The notes under the pieces are model-generated. The model ran no database searches and had not been told where the DNA came from. It saw nothing but the letters and a program-made list of their open reading frames with translations. Positions 8,335 to 17,188 of a stretch of DNA of 64,000 nucleotides are shown here, in pieces (position 1 is the stretch's first letter; the number at the start of each line of letters is the position of its first letter). The position numbers were made by a program, and so were the translations under genes. The stretch is from contig WRIU01000005.1 of the NCBI GenBank assembly GCA_009782565.1, forward strand, positions 97,738 to 161,737, read 5' to 3'. Source of the DNA: Betaproteobacteria bacterium. GTDB lineage: Bacteria > Pseudomonadota > Gammaproteobacteria > Burkholderiales > Rhodocyclaceae.

Positions 8335-10917
8335 GTGCTTGAAACTTACCGTGCCCACGTTGCCGAGCGTGCCGCGCTTGGCATTCCGCCGCTGCCGTTA
8401 TCGAAGCAGCAAACTGTCGATCTCATCGCGCAGCTTCAGAACCCTCCCGCCGGTGAGGAAGAGTTTCTGGTGAACCTGCTCACGCACCGGGTGCCTGCCG
8501 GAGTGGATGATGCCGCCAAGGTGAAAGCCGAGTTTCTCGCCCGCGTCGCGCACGGCGATGAAACCTGTGCGTTGGTGTCCAAGGAGCGAGCCACGGAATT
8601 GCTCGGAACCATGTTGGGCGGTTTCAATGTCAAGCCCTTGATCGAATTGCTGTCCGATGCCGGGGTGGGAGGCGTTGCCGCCGGAGCGCTGAAGAAGACC
8701 TTGCTGGTTTTCGACTATTTCAATGACGTCGTTGAACTCGCCAACAGCGGCAACGCGAACGCGAAGGCGGTGCTGCAATCCTGGGCGGCCGGTGAATGGT
8801 TCACCTCGCGCCCTGAAGTACCCGCGACGCAAAAGCTCACTGTGTTCAAGGTAACGGGCGAGACCAATACCGATGACCTTTCTCCCGCACCGGATGCTTG
8901 GTCGCGGCCCGATATTCCGCTCCACGCGCTCGCCATGCTCAAGAATGCGCGTCCTGGGATCGAGCCTGAGAAACCCGGCGAGCGCGGCCCCGTGAAATTT
9001 CTCGAAGAACTGCGCGCGAGGGGGAATCTCGTCGCCTACGTAGGCGACGTGGTAGGAACCGGCTCTTCGCGTAAGTCGGCGACTAATTCCGTGCTCTGGT
9101 TTACCGGCGAAGACATTCCTTTTGTGCCCAATAAACGTTTCGGCGGGGTGTGCCTGGGCAGCAAGATAGCCCCGATTTTCTTCAATACGATGGAAGATGC
9201 CGGTGCGCTGCCCATTGAAATCGACGTCAGCAAGATGGGGATGGGCGACGAGATCGAGCTTGTCGTCGACCGCGCGAACGCTAAAGTGACGGCGAGGAAA
9301 GATGGTGAAATCATTGCCACGGCCAAACTCAAGACTCCTGTGATTCTCGATGAAGTGCGCGCAGGGGGGCGTATTCCCCTCATCATCGGGCGCGCGCTGA
9401 CCGCGCGGGCGCGCGAAACGCTAGGTTTGACGCCTTCCACGCTTTTCCGTTTGCCGCAAGCGCCTACGGAGAGCGTCAAGGGATTTTCGCTCGCGCAGAA
9501 AATCGTTGGCCGCGCCTGTGGTCTGCCGGAAGGCAAGGGTATCCGTCCGGGAGCCTACTGCGAACCGAAGATGACCACTGTCGGCTCGCAGGACACCACC
9601 GGCCCGATGACGCGCGATGAGTTGAAAGACCTCGCCTGCCTCGGCTTCTCCGCCGACATGGTGATGCAGTCTTTCTGCCATACCGCCGCGTACCCGAAGC
9701 CCGTCGACATCAAGACGCACCGCGACCTGCCTGACTTCATCAGCGCGCGTGGCGGCGTGGCGTTGCGCCCCGGCGACGGCGTGATCCACTCCTGGCTCAA
9801 CCGTCTGTTGTTGCCGGATACCGTCGGTACCGGCGGCGATTCGCACACGCGCTTCCCTATCGGTATCTCGTTCCCGGCGGGTTCCGGCCTCGTTGCCTTT
9901 GCCGCCGCCACCGGCGTGATGCCGCTCGACATGCCCGAATCCGTGCTGGTCAGGTTCAAAGGCCAGATGCGTCCCGGCATTACCCTGCGCGATCTCGTCA
10001 ATGCTATCCCGCTCTACGCAATCGGGCAGGGTTTGTTGACGGTCAAGAAGGAGGGCAAGAAAAACGTCTTCTCTGGGCGCATTCTCGAAATCGAAGGCTT
10101 GCCCGACCTCAAGGTCGAACAGGCGTTTGAACTGACCGATGCCTCTGCCGAGCGTTCCGCTGCCGGTTGCACGGTGCGGCTTAACAAAGCGCCCGTCGTC
10201 GAGTACATGAACTCGAACATCGCGCTGATGAAGTGGATGATTGCCAACGGCTACCAGGACGCGCGCGCGCTGGAGCGCCGTATCCGCGCAATGGAAGACT
10301 GGGTTGCCGAGGGAGAACTGATTCAGCCCGATGACAATGCCGAATACGCAGCAGTCATCGAAATCGACCTCGCCGACATTACAGAGCCCATCGTGGCCTG
10401 CCCCAACGATCCGGACGACGTCAAACTGCTCTCCGAAGTTGCGGGCGACAAGATCGACGAAGTATTCATCGGTTCCTGCATGACCAACATCGGCCACTTC
10501 CGCGCTGCCGGCAAGGTGCTCGACGGCAAGACCGACCTGCCCGCGCGGCTCTGGATCGCTCCGCCCACCCGGATGGACGCCATGATTCTCAATGAGGAAG
10601 GCTATTACGGCATACTGGGCCGTGCCGGGGCACGGATGGAAATGCCCGGATGCAGCCTGTGCATGGGTAATCAGGCGCAAATCAGGAAGGGCAGCACTGC
10701 AATGTCGACCTCCACCCGCAATTTCCCCAACCGCCTTGGGCTGGATACGCGCGTCTACCTCGGTTCCGCCGAACTCGCCGCCGTCTGCGCGCTCCTGGGT
10801 CGGATTCCGACTTCGGTGGAGTATCTGGAGCAGGTTTCTGTGGTCAACGAGAAAGCGGCGGATATTTACCGCTACATGTGTTTCGACAGGATTGACGTGT
10901 TTTCCAGTGCGATGTGA
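8335..10917 (+). CDS. acnB: Aconitate hydratase B (aconitase / 2-methylisocitrate dehydratase)
   Basis: 860 residues, normal AcnB length and AcnB domain order: N-terminal HEAT-like domain (1-160), swivel domain (about 165-385, with [15 protein letters not shown] and [16 protein letters not shown]), then the catalytic part. The [4Fe-4S] ligands are C715 (in FIGSCMTN) and C773/C776 (in [10 protein letters not shown]). It interconverts citrate and isocitrate in the TCA cycle and may act in the methylcitrate cycle. Start is GTG with AGGAAA about 6 nt upstream. A strong terminator follows, so it is probably transcribed alone. Confidence 0.97.
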   Translation: MLETYRAHVAERAALGIPPLPLSKQQTVDLIAQLQNPPAGEEEFLVNLLTHRVPAGVDDAAKVKAEFLARVAHGDETCALVSKERATELLGTMLGGFNVKPLIELLSDAGVGGVAAGALKKTLLVFDYFNDVVELANSGNANAKAVLQSWAAGEWFTSRPEVPATQKLTVFKVTGETNTDDLSPAPDAWSRPDIPLHALAMLKNARPGIEPEKPGERGPVKFLEELRARGNLVAYVGDVVGTGSSRKSATNSVLWFTGEDIPFVPNKRFGGVCLGSKIAPIFFNTMEDAGALPIEIDVSKMGMGDEIELVVDRANAKVTARKDGEIIATAKLKTPVILDEVRAGGRIPLIIGRALTARARETLGLTPSTLFRLPQAPTESVKGFSLAQKIVGRACGLPEGKGIRPGAYCEPKMTTVGSQDTTGPMTRDELKDLACLGFSADMVMQSFCHTAAYPKPVDIKTHRDLPDFISARGGVALRPGDGVIHSWLNRLLLPDTVGTGGDSHTRFPIGISFPAGSGLVAFAAATGVMPLDMPESVLVRFKGQMRPGITLRDLVNAIPLYAIGQGLLTVKKEGKKNVFSGRILEIEGLPDLKVEQAFELTDASAERSAAGCTVRLNKAPVVEYMNSNIALMKWMIANGYQDARALERRIRAMEDWVAEGELIQPDDNAEYAAVIEIDLADITEPIVACPNDPDDVKLLSEVAGDKIDEVFIGSCMTNIGHFRAAGKVLDGKTDLPARLWIAPPTRMDAMILNEEGYYGILGRAGARMEMPGCSLCMGNQAQIRKGSTAMSTSTRNFPNRLGLDTRVYLGSAELAAVCALLGRIPTSVEYLEQVSVVNEKAADIYRYMCFDRIDVFSSAM

Positions 10918-10928
10918 CATTCCAGACT

Positions 10929-11010
10929 CCGGTCGACCATTTGGCGTCGACCGGGGTTCATGAAGGCGAAGCGAGGGGTTGCGGTTGATATTTATGCCGC
11001 AACCCCTTTT
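10929..11010 (+). terminator. Tandem hairpins and intrinsic terminator after acnB
   Basis: A first hairpin has arms CCGGTCGAC (10929-10937) and GTCGACCGG (10946-10954). A second has arms AGGGGTTGCGG (10974-10984) and CCGCAACCCCT (10997-11007), followed by a short T run. The second is the terminator proper. Confidence 0.8.
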
Positions 11011-11039
11011 ATTTTGACCGTGGACGACCTTCCGTAAAT

Positions 11040-11345
11040 AAACAAAATCGTGAAATTTTCAGCATTAGAGTTTGTTTATTATTTCACATTCGTCCGTATT
11101 TTTTTAACTCTCAAAGAGTAATGTCTCGTACTATATAAGTATCGATGACACAAATTATATTTGTTGTTAATTGCATAACTAAATTGCTGATATCAGTGCG
11201 TGAAGTAATTCTATTTTGCAGAATTACAAAATGTTGTTGTATCAGTACGTTGTGGTGTCATTGTACAGGTGCGGATTCAACAACAACAAAAGCCCATGGC
11301 GATAGCCGTGTAGCTAGAGGGAGAATAATCCAACCTCACATTTGG
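11040..11345 (+). promoter_or_regulatory. AT-rich leader of the 62-residue orphan protein gene
   Basis: This 300-bp stretch is strikingly AT-rich next to its neighbours and has no convincing gene; an in-frame extension of the small gene from 11145 has no ribosome site. It holds the inverted repeat GTGAAAT...ATTTCAC (near 11051-11087), a TATA-rich -10-like tract near 11135, and TGTTGTTG / CAACAACA arms around 11232-11290 that could form a long stem-loop. It looks like a promoter plus a structured 5' leader, but no element is proven. Confidence 0.4.
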
Positions 11346-11357
11346 GAGAAAACAAAA

Positions 11358-11546
11358 ATGCTTCATGCCCCATCCGATTCATATGTTGAAGAATCAGGTC
11401 GCAACGATCCTTCTTCTTCAGCCACTGATTCACTTACCCCTCAGCCTGGCTATCTTGTGCGCTCCAATTTACCCGGCCTGAGTTTGGAGATTGAGAATCC
11501 GGATACGGAACTCCCGGTGGTGAGTTTCGACTTCGAGGTGAATTAA
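11358..11546 (+). CDS. Orphan small protein, 62 residues, unknown function
   Basis: ATG with GGGAG nine nt upstream, in a separate transcription unit between the acnB terminator and its own terminator at 11591-11620. The product starts MLHAPSDSYVEES, is rich in Ser, Asp, Glu and Pro, very acidic, without Cys, signal peptide or membrane segment, and ends LPVVSFDFEVN. I do not recognise the family. The short acidic N-terminal part followed by a hydrophobic and aromatic C-terminal tail could suit a peptide precursor or an intrinsically disordered regulator, but no modification or export gene is adjacent. Real gene likely; function open. Confidence 0.6.
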   Translation: MLHAPSDSYVEESGRNDPSSSATDSLTPQPGYLVRSNLPGLSLEIENPDTELPVVSFDFEVN

Positions 11547-11590
11547 ACCCTGCCGGGAAGTTGTCCTGTTGCACGTACAGGTAAAAAAAA

Positions 11591-11620
11591 GCCAAGCCCA
11601 AATACGGGCTTGGCTTTTTT
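11591..11620. terminator. Bidirectional terminator between orphan small gene and acetate transporter gene
   Basis: Arms GCCAAGCCC (11591-11599) and GGGCTTGGC (11606-11614), loop of 6, with A8 before and T6 after, so it can stop transcription from both convergent genes. Confidence 0.92.
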
Positions 11621-11639
11621 CGTTGTTTTGAAAAGCCTG

Positions 11640-12260
11640 TCAGGCTTTCTTCACCCACCCCATTGGTTTGCCAAGAGGCAGAACTGGGCGGCCAAAGAAG
11701 GCATTCAGGAAGAATGCGCCAGCAGCGTAGAAGCCAAGCAGGGAAATCATAAGCTCTGAGCATCCGGCTACGAGGCCGAGAAACTCCGGCTCGACGCCGA
11801 GCAGGGACAGCCCAAGCGAACCGAGGAGCACGAGGATCAGCACCATGATCGCGCCGAAAACCTTATTTGCCTCGAAAGCGGCTATGGTAATGAAAACACA
11901 GAAAAAGAAGTAACCGAAGCAGGCAAATCCGAATTGCGGCTTCATATTGACGGCTGCTTCTTTGGCGGCTTCGCCGAAAAGACCCCCTGCAAAGGCCCAT
12001 ATCATTGCTACGGCCATCCAGAAAAGGCCAAACGCACCTAATACGACTGCGCCGAAATAACTGTTACGCTTAAAGTCAATGGCAGCGGCCCATAATTGGG
12101 CAAAGGAGCCAAGACAAAGCGCCCACGGTATCAGATATGCGGAACCTGATGTCCAACCCAATTTCTGGGATGCCGCGACAAACGTGACCATGGAAAGGCC
12201 GAATACACCCAATGCGGTCGGGTCTGCCGAGACGATTTTGGTTTCTTGAACTTGAGACAC
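11640..12260 (-). CDS. Acetate/succinate transporter, GPR1/FUN34/YaaH (SatP) family
   Basis: 206 residues, six predicted membrane segments, with the family N-terminal motif in the form DPTALGVFGLSMVTF just before the first helix. Relatives are inner-membrane channels or proton symporters for acetate and other short carboxylates. Start is GTG with a strong GGAGGAG site 7 nt upstream. It stands alone, convergent with the small orphan gene. A role in acetate uptake feeding the TCA cycle fits the nearby acnB, but nothing shows co-regulation. Confidence 0.9.
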   Translation of the reverse strand: MSQVQETKIVSADPTALGVFGLSMVTFVAASQKLGWTSGSAYLIPWALCLGSFAQLWAAAIDFKRNSYFGAVVLGAFGLFWMAVAMIWAFAGGLFGEAAKEAAVNMKPQFGFACFGYFFFCVFITIAAFEANKVFGAIMVLILVLLGSLGLSLLGVEPEFLGLVAGCSELMISLLGFYAAGAFFLNAFFGRPVLPLGKPMGWVKKA

Positions 12261-12522
12261 GTTGACTCCTCCATTATGCTCTTGGAATAAAACCCCTGTC
12301 GGCTAAACCGTCACATGCAGGAACTCCATGTCAAAGATGAACCGACTGAGGATTTGAGCCTAACACGGGCAACAAGTTTTGTGAACGGAGCAAATTTATG
12401 TGATTATCCAGCCGCTCAAAACGTTTCGTCCCCTGGAAGAAAGCGCTTTCGGCGCACGGTGTTACCGGACTTGCATTAAACTTTAACTCTTTGCTTTCGA
12501 TACCTGTTTTTCCATCCGAGCC

Positions 12523-13311
12523 GTGAATGTCCTGGTAAACGATTCCGTGCCGCTTGCCGTGCGCGGGCTCTTGCTGGCCTTGGTGGTGTGCCTGCACGCT
12601 GTCGGCGCGGCGGCATTCTCGCGCCTGTCCGAACCTTTGCGGCACAGTAAAGAGCCCATGGTCTTGCAGGCAAGCTGGATCGAGGGTGCACCTTCCGCTT
12701 CCCCGTTACCTGACATACAGCCTACAGAGCCGCTTCCCGCCGCGCGTCCGGTCTCGCCTCGGAAGCGTTCGGCGCAAGTGCCGGAACATCGGACGCGCTC
12801 AAGGGCTCTGGCATCATCGCATCCACAGGTGGCGGCGGTACAATCCACGTCTGCCCCGGTAGTTGTGGAAACTGCTCCCGCCGTTCCGGATGACTCAGGT
12901 CATTCGGATGATCCAGTACCGAGTCCACGCATCGATATTTCCTCCGCTATGACGGCAACGATAGCGGGTGGGTCGGTTGGTGGAGAGGGGGAAAATAGGG
13001 ACGGGGAAGGAAGCCGGGATAGGGATTATATCGGCCCCGACTTCAACGTGAGTTATCTTTCCAATCCGAAGCCGGAATACCCGTCCCGGTCGCGCCGTCT
13101 GCGCGAACAGGGCTTGGTGAAACTGCGCGTCCATGTCACGGCGGAAGGGTATGCGGACGAGGTGACGCTGCACACGAGCAGCGGCTTTGACCTGCTGGAC
13201 AAATCGGCGCTCGACACCGTGCGGCGCTGGCGGTTCCGTCCGGCGCAGCGAGCCGGTACGCCTGTTGAGGGCAGAGTGATCGTGCCGCTTCGGTTTGAAT
13301 TGCAAGATTGA
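12523..13311 (+). CDS. tonB: TonB-family energy transducer
   Basis: 262 residues. Residues about 11-30 form the single N-terminal membrane helix (VRGLLLALVVCLHAVGAAAF); residues 50-110 are rich in Pro, Ser and Arg as in the periplasmic spanning region; the C-terminal 90 residues are the TonB domain with NPKPEYPSRSRRLREQGLV and the closing SALDTVRRWRFRPAQRAG. TonB passes proton-gradient energy from ExbB-ExbD to outer-membrane receptors. The GTG start has only a weak ribosome site. The stop overlaps the exbB start by one base. No TonB-dependent receptor lies in the window, so substrate is unknown; no clear Fur box seen. Confidence 0.9.
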   Translation: MNVLVNDSVPLAVRGLLLALVVCLHAVGAAAFSRLSEPLRHSKEPMVLQASWIEGAPSASPLPDIQPTEPLPAARPVSPRKRSAQVPEHRTRSRALASSHPQVAAVQSTSAPVVVETAPAVPDDSGHSDDPVPSPRIDISSAMTATIAGGSVGGEGENRDGEGSRDRDYIGPDFNVSYLSNPKPEYPSRSRRLREQGLVKLRVHVTAEGYADEVTLHTSSGFDLLDKSALDTVRRWRFRPAQRAGTPVEGRVIVPLRFELQD

Positions 13312-14126
13312 TGATGGAAAGCGATATGTCTGAATCTTCCTGGGATTTTGCCCATTTCTTGACGCAGACGGATACCGTCGGCCTTTGCGTTTTGGCGGTT
13401 CTAACGGTGATGTCGCTCCTATCGTGGTATCTGATCGCATCCAGGTTATGGCGTTACATAGCGATTCGCGCGCGAAGCCGGTCGTTCATTGGGGGCTTTC
13501 GGCGGCGGGTACGCCAGCCCGTTGACGCGGAACGCTTGTGGATTGCCACGGGTGGGAACAACCCTTTCGCCCGTCTCCTGGGCGAAGGGCTCCGGGCTTG
13601 CAAGTCCCTACGGGAAGCGGGAAGGGACAGTGCCCGGAAAACGGACGGGGCGGGTTTCGAGATTGCTTCGCCCGACGATTACGTTAGCGCCGCGCTGGCG
13701 CACGGTATTGCCGGGGAAATACGCCGGTTGGAAAGCGGCATGACGCCGTTGGCCTCTATTGCCTCGACGGCTCCGTTCGTGGGGCTGTTTGGTACGGTTT
13801 GGGGCATTTTCCATGCCTTGCAGGGCATTGCGCTCTCGGCGCAGGTGAGCCTCGATAAAGTGGCGGGGCCGGTTGGCGAGGCGCTCATCATGACCGCCTA
13901 CGGCCTGTTCGTCTCCATTCCCGCTTTGTTGGCCTATAACGCTTTTACTCGCCTGAACCGCAATTTGACCGGGGAACTGGAACGTTTCGCACACACGGTA
14001 TTTGGCCTGTTGGGACTGGGATTGTCCACAGGCGGCACGGCCTCGGATGAGCCGCAGGTCGTCGAGCTTTCCACCGTGACAGCGCGGGTAGACGCAACCA
14101 AAGCGAAAGCGGAAGGGGTGCACTGA
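13311..14126 (+). CDS. exbB: ExbB/TolQ/MotA-family proton channel protein
   Basis: About 271 residues with three membrane segments: around VGLCVLAVLTVMSLLSWYLIA, then LASIASTAPFVGLFGTVWGIFHAL (the MotA_ExbB signature), then ALIMTAYGLFVSIPALLAYNAF. Forms the proton-conducting inner-membrane motor with ExbD. Starts at 13311, 13314 or 13326 are possible; 13311 overlaps the tonB stop (TGATG), while 13326 (MSESSWDF) has GGAAAG four nt upstream. Gene order tonB-exbB-exbD with near-zero spacing supports a single operon and the Ton rather than Tol assignment. Confidence 0.92.
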   Translation: MMESDMSESSWDFAHFLTQTDTVGLCVLAVLTVMSLLSWYLIASRLWRYIAIRARSRSFIGGFRRRVRQPVDAERLWIATGGNNPFARLLGEGLRACKSLREAGRDSARKTDGAGFEIASPDDYVSAALAHGIAGEIRRLESGMTPLASIASTAPFVGLFGTVWGIFHALQGIALSAQVSLDKVAGPVGEALIMTAYGLFVSIPALLAYNAFTRLNRNLTGELERFAHTVFGLLGLGLSTGGTASDEPQVVELSTVTARVDATKAKAEGVH

Positions 14127-14129
14127 AAC

Positions 14130-14540
14130 ATGGCTTTCCATCCCCGAACCGGGTACGACGCGCTACGAGCGGAAATCAACATGATCCCGCTCATCGACGT
14201 GATGCTGGTGCTGCTTGTCATCTTCATTATCGCCGCGCCGCTTCTGACCCATGCCGTCAAGATCGACCTGCCCATGGCCGACAGCGCCGTGGTAGACATG
14301 AAGCCAGAAACCATCCAGCTTGGCATCAAGGCCGATGGGCAGTTTTTTTGGGACGGCGAACCCGTCGAAGAGGCGGGGCTGGAACCCTTGATGCGGGAAG
14401 CGGGCAACCGCGCACAGCCCCCGGAACTCCATCTCCAGGTCGACGCGGCTACGCCTTACGAACTTGTAGCGCGCGCAATAGCGCGGGCATCCCGCGCAGG
14501 TCTGGAAAAAATCGGCTTCGTCAGCAAGCCGGAAGAATGA
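14130..14540 (+). CDS. exbD: ExbD/TolR-family biopolymer transport protein
   Basis: 136 residues. The N-terminal EINMIPLIDVMLVLLVIFIIAAPL holds the single membrane helix with the conserved Asp (in PLIDVML) that carries protons; the rest is the periplasmic domain. Starts 3 nt after the exbB stop. Partner of ExbB and TonB in energising outer-membrane import. Confidence 0.94.
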   Translation: MAFHPRTGYDALRAEINMIPLIDVMLVLLVIFIIAAPLLTHAVKIDLPMADSAVVDMKPETIQLGIKADGQFFWDGEPVEEAGLEPLMREAGNRAQPPELHLQVDAATPYELVARAIARASRAGLEKIGFVSKPEE

Positions 14541-14622
14541 AGCCTGCCGTTTTGCCAAATGGGTGTAGTATTGGTTCAAAAGTATCTGTCATCGTTCTGA
14601 TTTGACTGTAAGGAGCAGAAAC

Positions 14623-15243
14623 ATGACTCTCAATGAATTAATCGAAACTATCTTCCGCAGCATTCACGAAACAAATGAAGAGCATAAACGTTGGACTGAT
14701 GCCTGGGTAACGCACTACGGTGTCGAACAGTATATTGTGGGTAATATTGCCAGATCAATCATGAAATTGAAAGATAGACCGACTTATGCAGTGCTTGAAA
14801 CACCATTTTCTGAAATATATCTCTACAATGGAGGCAGACCTCCGGGACGCCCAGGAAAAGCAAACAAAGACTCAAATCGTCTCGATTTAGCTTTATATTC
14901 TGATGAAGAAAAGATTAGCTACGCCATAGAGTTTAAACGCTTCTGTAATAAAAACTGTTTCAAAGATTTTGATAGGCTGTGTAAGCTCATTATAGACTTA
15001 GAAAAAAATGGAACATTGATAACTGGTATATCTGCTTCGATTGTAACTTCGAAAGCAAAAGCAGACAACATCCCAGAATTATTCAATGAAAAAGAAAATC
15101 TATTCTCTGAATATCTAAAAACAATATGGAAAAATAAAGGGATAAAGTATACCTTCCATCGATCAAAAAAAATTATAACCGACAAAGAAGGCCAGATTTT
15201 CTCTGCTCTTTGTGTAGCAATACGTAGCAAGCATCTGAATTAA
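14623..15243 (+). CDS. AT-rich orphan protein, possible PD-(D/E)XK-fold nuclease
   Basis: 206 residues, ATG with AAGGAG 7 nt upstream; the longer frame from 14602 would need a TTG without a site. The gene is clearly AT-rich and Lys/Asn/Ile-rich compared with all neighbours, a sign of recent acquisition. I do not recognise the family. The spacing of E35, D88 (in NRLDLAL) and E103/K105 (in YAIEFKRF), an acidic residue at a strand end followed by E-x-K on the next strand, matches the core of PD-(D/E)XK nucleases, including restriction enzymes. No methylase is next to it. It ends 4 nt inside the convergent gluQ stop. Nuclease role is inferred. Confidence 0.72.
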   Translation: MTLNELIETIFRSIHETNEEHKRWTDAWVTHYGVEQYIVGNIARSIMKLKDRPTYAVLETPFSEIYLYNGGRPPGRPGKANKDSNRLDLALYSDEEKISYAIEFKRFCNKNCFKDFDRLCKLIIDLEKNGTLITGISASIVTSKAKADNIPELFNEKENLFSEYLKTIWKNKGIKYTFHRSKKIITDKEGQIFSALCVAIRSKHLN

Positions 15244-16181
15244 ATATAATTCAACTCCGGCGCAACCCCCTGCAAAACCCGTGAAACACGCCCCAAATCC
15301 CAATTTTCAAGCGCCCACGCCCACACTTCCCTGACGGAAGCGCCATTCAGCCCATTGGGCGGATGTTGCCCAAGAAAATCCAGCGCGGCAGCCAGCGCAT
15401 GTGAGGGAGAGCCTTCATCGACCGCCCGCGCCAAGGTCTGCTTGGAGAGTTTTTCACCGGCGGCGTTCGTTGCCACCGGCAGATGCGCGTAAGCCGGGAC
15501 GGGCAGGCCGAGCAAGGTTTGAAGATGTATCTGGCGCGCAGTTGAGCCGAGAAGGTCTGCCCCGCGCACCACATGGGTCACGCCTTGCTCGGCATCGTCG
15601 ACGACCACGGCAAGCTGGTAAGCGAAAACCCCATCGGCACGAAACACCACGTAATCCCCCACATCACGCGCAAGCTCTTCTTCCTGGCAGCCCTGAATGA
15701 CATCCTCGAACCGGATCAATCCCTCTGCCTTGACCCGCCACGCGCGCGGCTCCGCGCCTGTCGGCAAACCGTTCCGGCAAGTGCCGGGATAACGCAGGGA
15801 ACCGTCACGAGCCAGCGCGGAGTCCGGCACTTCCGCCAGTTCGCGCCGGGAACAGGCGCAGGGAAAAACATGCCCGCCCGCCTTGAGCCGTTCCAGCGCG
15901 GTGGCGTAAATCCCGGCACGGCGGCTCTGCCATAAAACTTCTCCGTCCCATTCAAAACCGAAACGCTCCAAGGTAGCAAGCATTGCCTCGGCCATGCCGG
16001 GCACGGCGCGCGGGGTGTCGACATCCTCGACGCGCACGAGCCAGCGCCCACCTTGGCAACGGGCTTCAAGCGCGCTGCCCAGCGCGGCGACGAGCGAGCC
16101 GAAATGCAGCGGGCCGCTTGGCGTCGGGGCAAAGCGGCCCACGTAAGGGGAATTGTTTGGCGAGGCTGAACGCCCTCTCAA
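15240..16181 (-). CDS. gluQ: Glutamyl-Q tRNA(Asp) synthetase
   Basis: 313 residues, a class I synthetase catalytic domain without an anticodon-binding domain. Seen: RFAPTPSGPLHFGSLVAALGS (HIGH-type motif), RVEDVDTPRAVPG, zinc-site cysteines in CACSRRELAE and GTCR, and the KMSKS equivalent GEKLSKQTLA. It attaches glutamate to queuosine in tRNA-Asp. The start is TTG overlapping the rpoH stop (TTGA), so it is translationally coupled to rpoH. No in-frame ATG lies before the HIGH motif. Confidence 0.92.
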   Translation of the reverse strand: MRGRSASPNNSPYVGRFAPTPSGPLHFGSLVAALGSALEARCQGGRWLVRVEDVDTPRAVPGMAEAMLATLERFGFEWDGEVLWQSRRAGIYATALERLKAGGHVFPCACSRRELAEVPDSALARDGSLRYPGTCRNGLPTGAEPRAWRVKAEGLIRFEDVIQGCQEEELARDVGDYVVFRADGVFAYQLAVVVDDAEQGVTHVVRGADLLGSTARQIHLQTLLGLPVPAYAHLPVATNAAGEKLSKQTLARAVDEGSPSHALAAALDFLGQHPPNGLNGASVREVWAWALENWDLGRVSRVLQGVAPELNYI

Positions 16182-17032
16182 CGCGCCGGAGCCAGCAGGG
16201 CGCGCATCTTCTGCATGGCGCGCGCCTCGATTTGGCGAATGCGCTCGGCAGAAACGCCATATTCGGAAGCGAGTTCGTGCAGGGTAGCAGTGTCGCCTTC
16301 AGCGAGCCAGCGCCGTTCCACGATGGCACGGCTACGCACATCAAGACTGCCGAGCGCCTGCCGCAAGCCTTCGTCCTGAAGGCGGGCATACTGAGCCTCT
16401 TCGATCACGGCAGAAGGTTCGGCATTCGGATCGGGCAAATAGGCAATGGGCGCGAAATGCCCGTCCTCATCGTCATTGCCGCCTTCCAACGGAACCTCGC
16501 GCCCACAGAGCCGGGTTTCCATCTCGGCGACCTCTTCGGGCTTGACGCCGAGACGGGCGGCAATCGAGTGCACTTCCTCACGGTTCAGGGTGGAGGTGTC
16601 CCGCTTCATGCTACGCAGGTTAAAAAACAGCTTGCGTTGCGCCTTGGTAGTGGCAATTTTCACCAACCGCCAGTTTCGCACGATGAATTCATGAATCTCT
16701 GCCTTGATCCAGTGAATGGCAAACGACACCAACCGCACGCCGCGCGTGGGATCGAACCGCTTGACCGCCTTCATCAAGCCGATGTTGCCCTCCTGGATCA
16801 GGTCGGCATGCGGCAGCCCGTAGCCGAGATAACCGCGCGCGATGGACACCACCAATCGCAGGTGCGACACGATCAACTGCCGAGCCGCGTCGAGGTCGCC
16901 ATGCTCCTTCAGGCGCGTGGCTAAGTCCACTTCTTCCTGCTCGGTAAGCATGGGCAGACGATTGACCGAGCCAATGTACTGGTCAATGCTGCCAACGGCG
17001 TATGGAACGGGAAACGACAAGGCTTGATTCAT
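16178..17032 (-). CDS. rpoH: RNA polymerase heat-shock sigma factor RpoH (sigma-32)
   Basis: 284 residues. Region 2 spans about 50-120 ([22 protein letters not shown]), the sigma-32-specific RpoH box QRKLFFNLR is at 132-140, and the region 4 helix-turn-helix ends with [16 protein letters not shown]. Directs transcription of heat-shock genes. Ribosome site GAGGAGG about 10 nt before ATG. A perfect CIRCE operator sits over its promoter (17061-17087), so the gene should be repressed by HrcA. gluQ overlaps its stop. Confidence 0.97.
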   Translation of the reverse strand: MNQALSFPVPYAVGSIDQYIGSVNRLPMLTEQEEVDLATRLKEHGDLDAARQLIVSHLRLVVSIARGYLGYGLPHADLIQEGNIGLMKAVKRFDPTRGVRLVSFAIHWIKAEIHEFIVRNWRLVKIATTKAQRKLFFNLRSMKRDTSTLNREEVHSIAARLGVKPEEVAEMETRLCGREVPLEGGNDDEDGHFAPIAYLPDPNAEPSAVIEEAQYARLQDEGLRQALGSLDVRSRAIVERRWLAEGDTATLHELASEYGVSAERIRQIEARAMQKMRALLAPAR

Positions 17033-17051
17033 GGGTACTCAACCTCCTCAA

Positions 17052-17087
17052 GCCCGCATTTTAGCACTCTATGTCAGAGAGTGCTAA
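17052..17087 (-). promoter_or_regulatory. CIRCE operator (HrcA site) overlapping the rpoH promoter
   Basis: TTAGCACTC at 17061-17069, nine bases, then GAGTGCTAA at 17079-17087: an exact match to the CIRCE consensus TTAGCACTC-N9-GAGTGCTAA. On the minus strand TTAGCA and TAAAAT, 18 bp apart, can serve as -35 and -10, so HrcA binding would block RNA polymerase directly. The operator edge is 29 nt before the rpoH start codon. Confidence 0.93.
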
Positions 17088-17188
17088 TACAGATTATTCA
17101 CGGACTGCGCGCAGGCTCGGAGGCAAGCCAGGCCGCCCTACCGGACGGCTTTGGTAGAATAATTGTTTTGCAGAAAAAATTTCAGGCC

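Noticed and set aside
9421..10920. 499-residue open frame on the minus strand inside acnB
   Set aside because: Antisense shadow of a GC-rich gene; acnB is unmistakable on the plus strand and the shadow has no family features.
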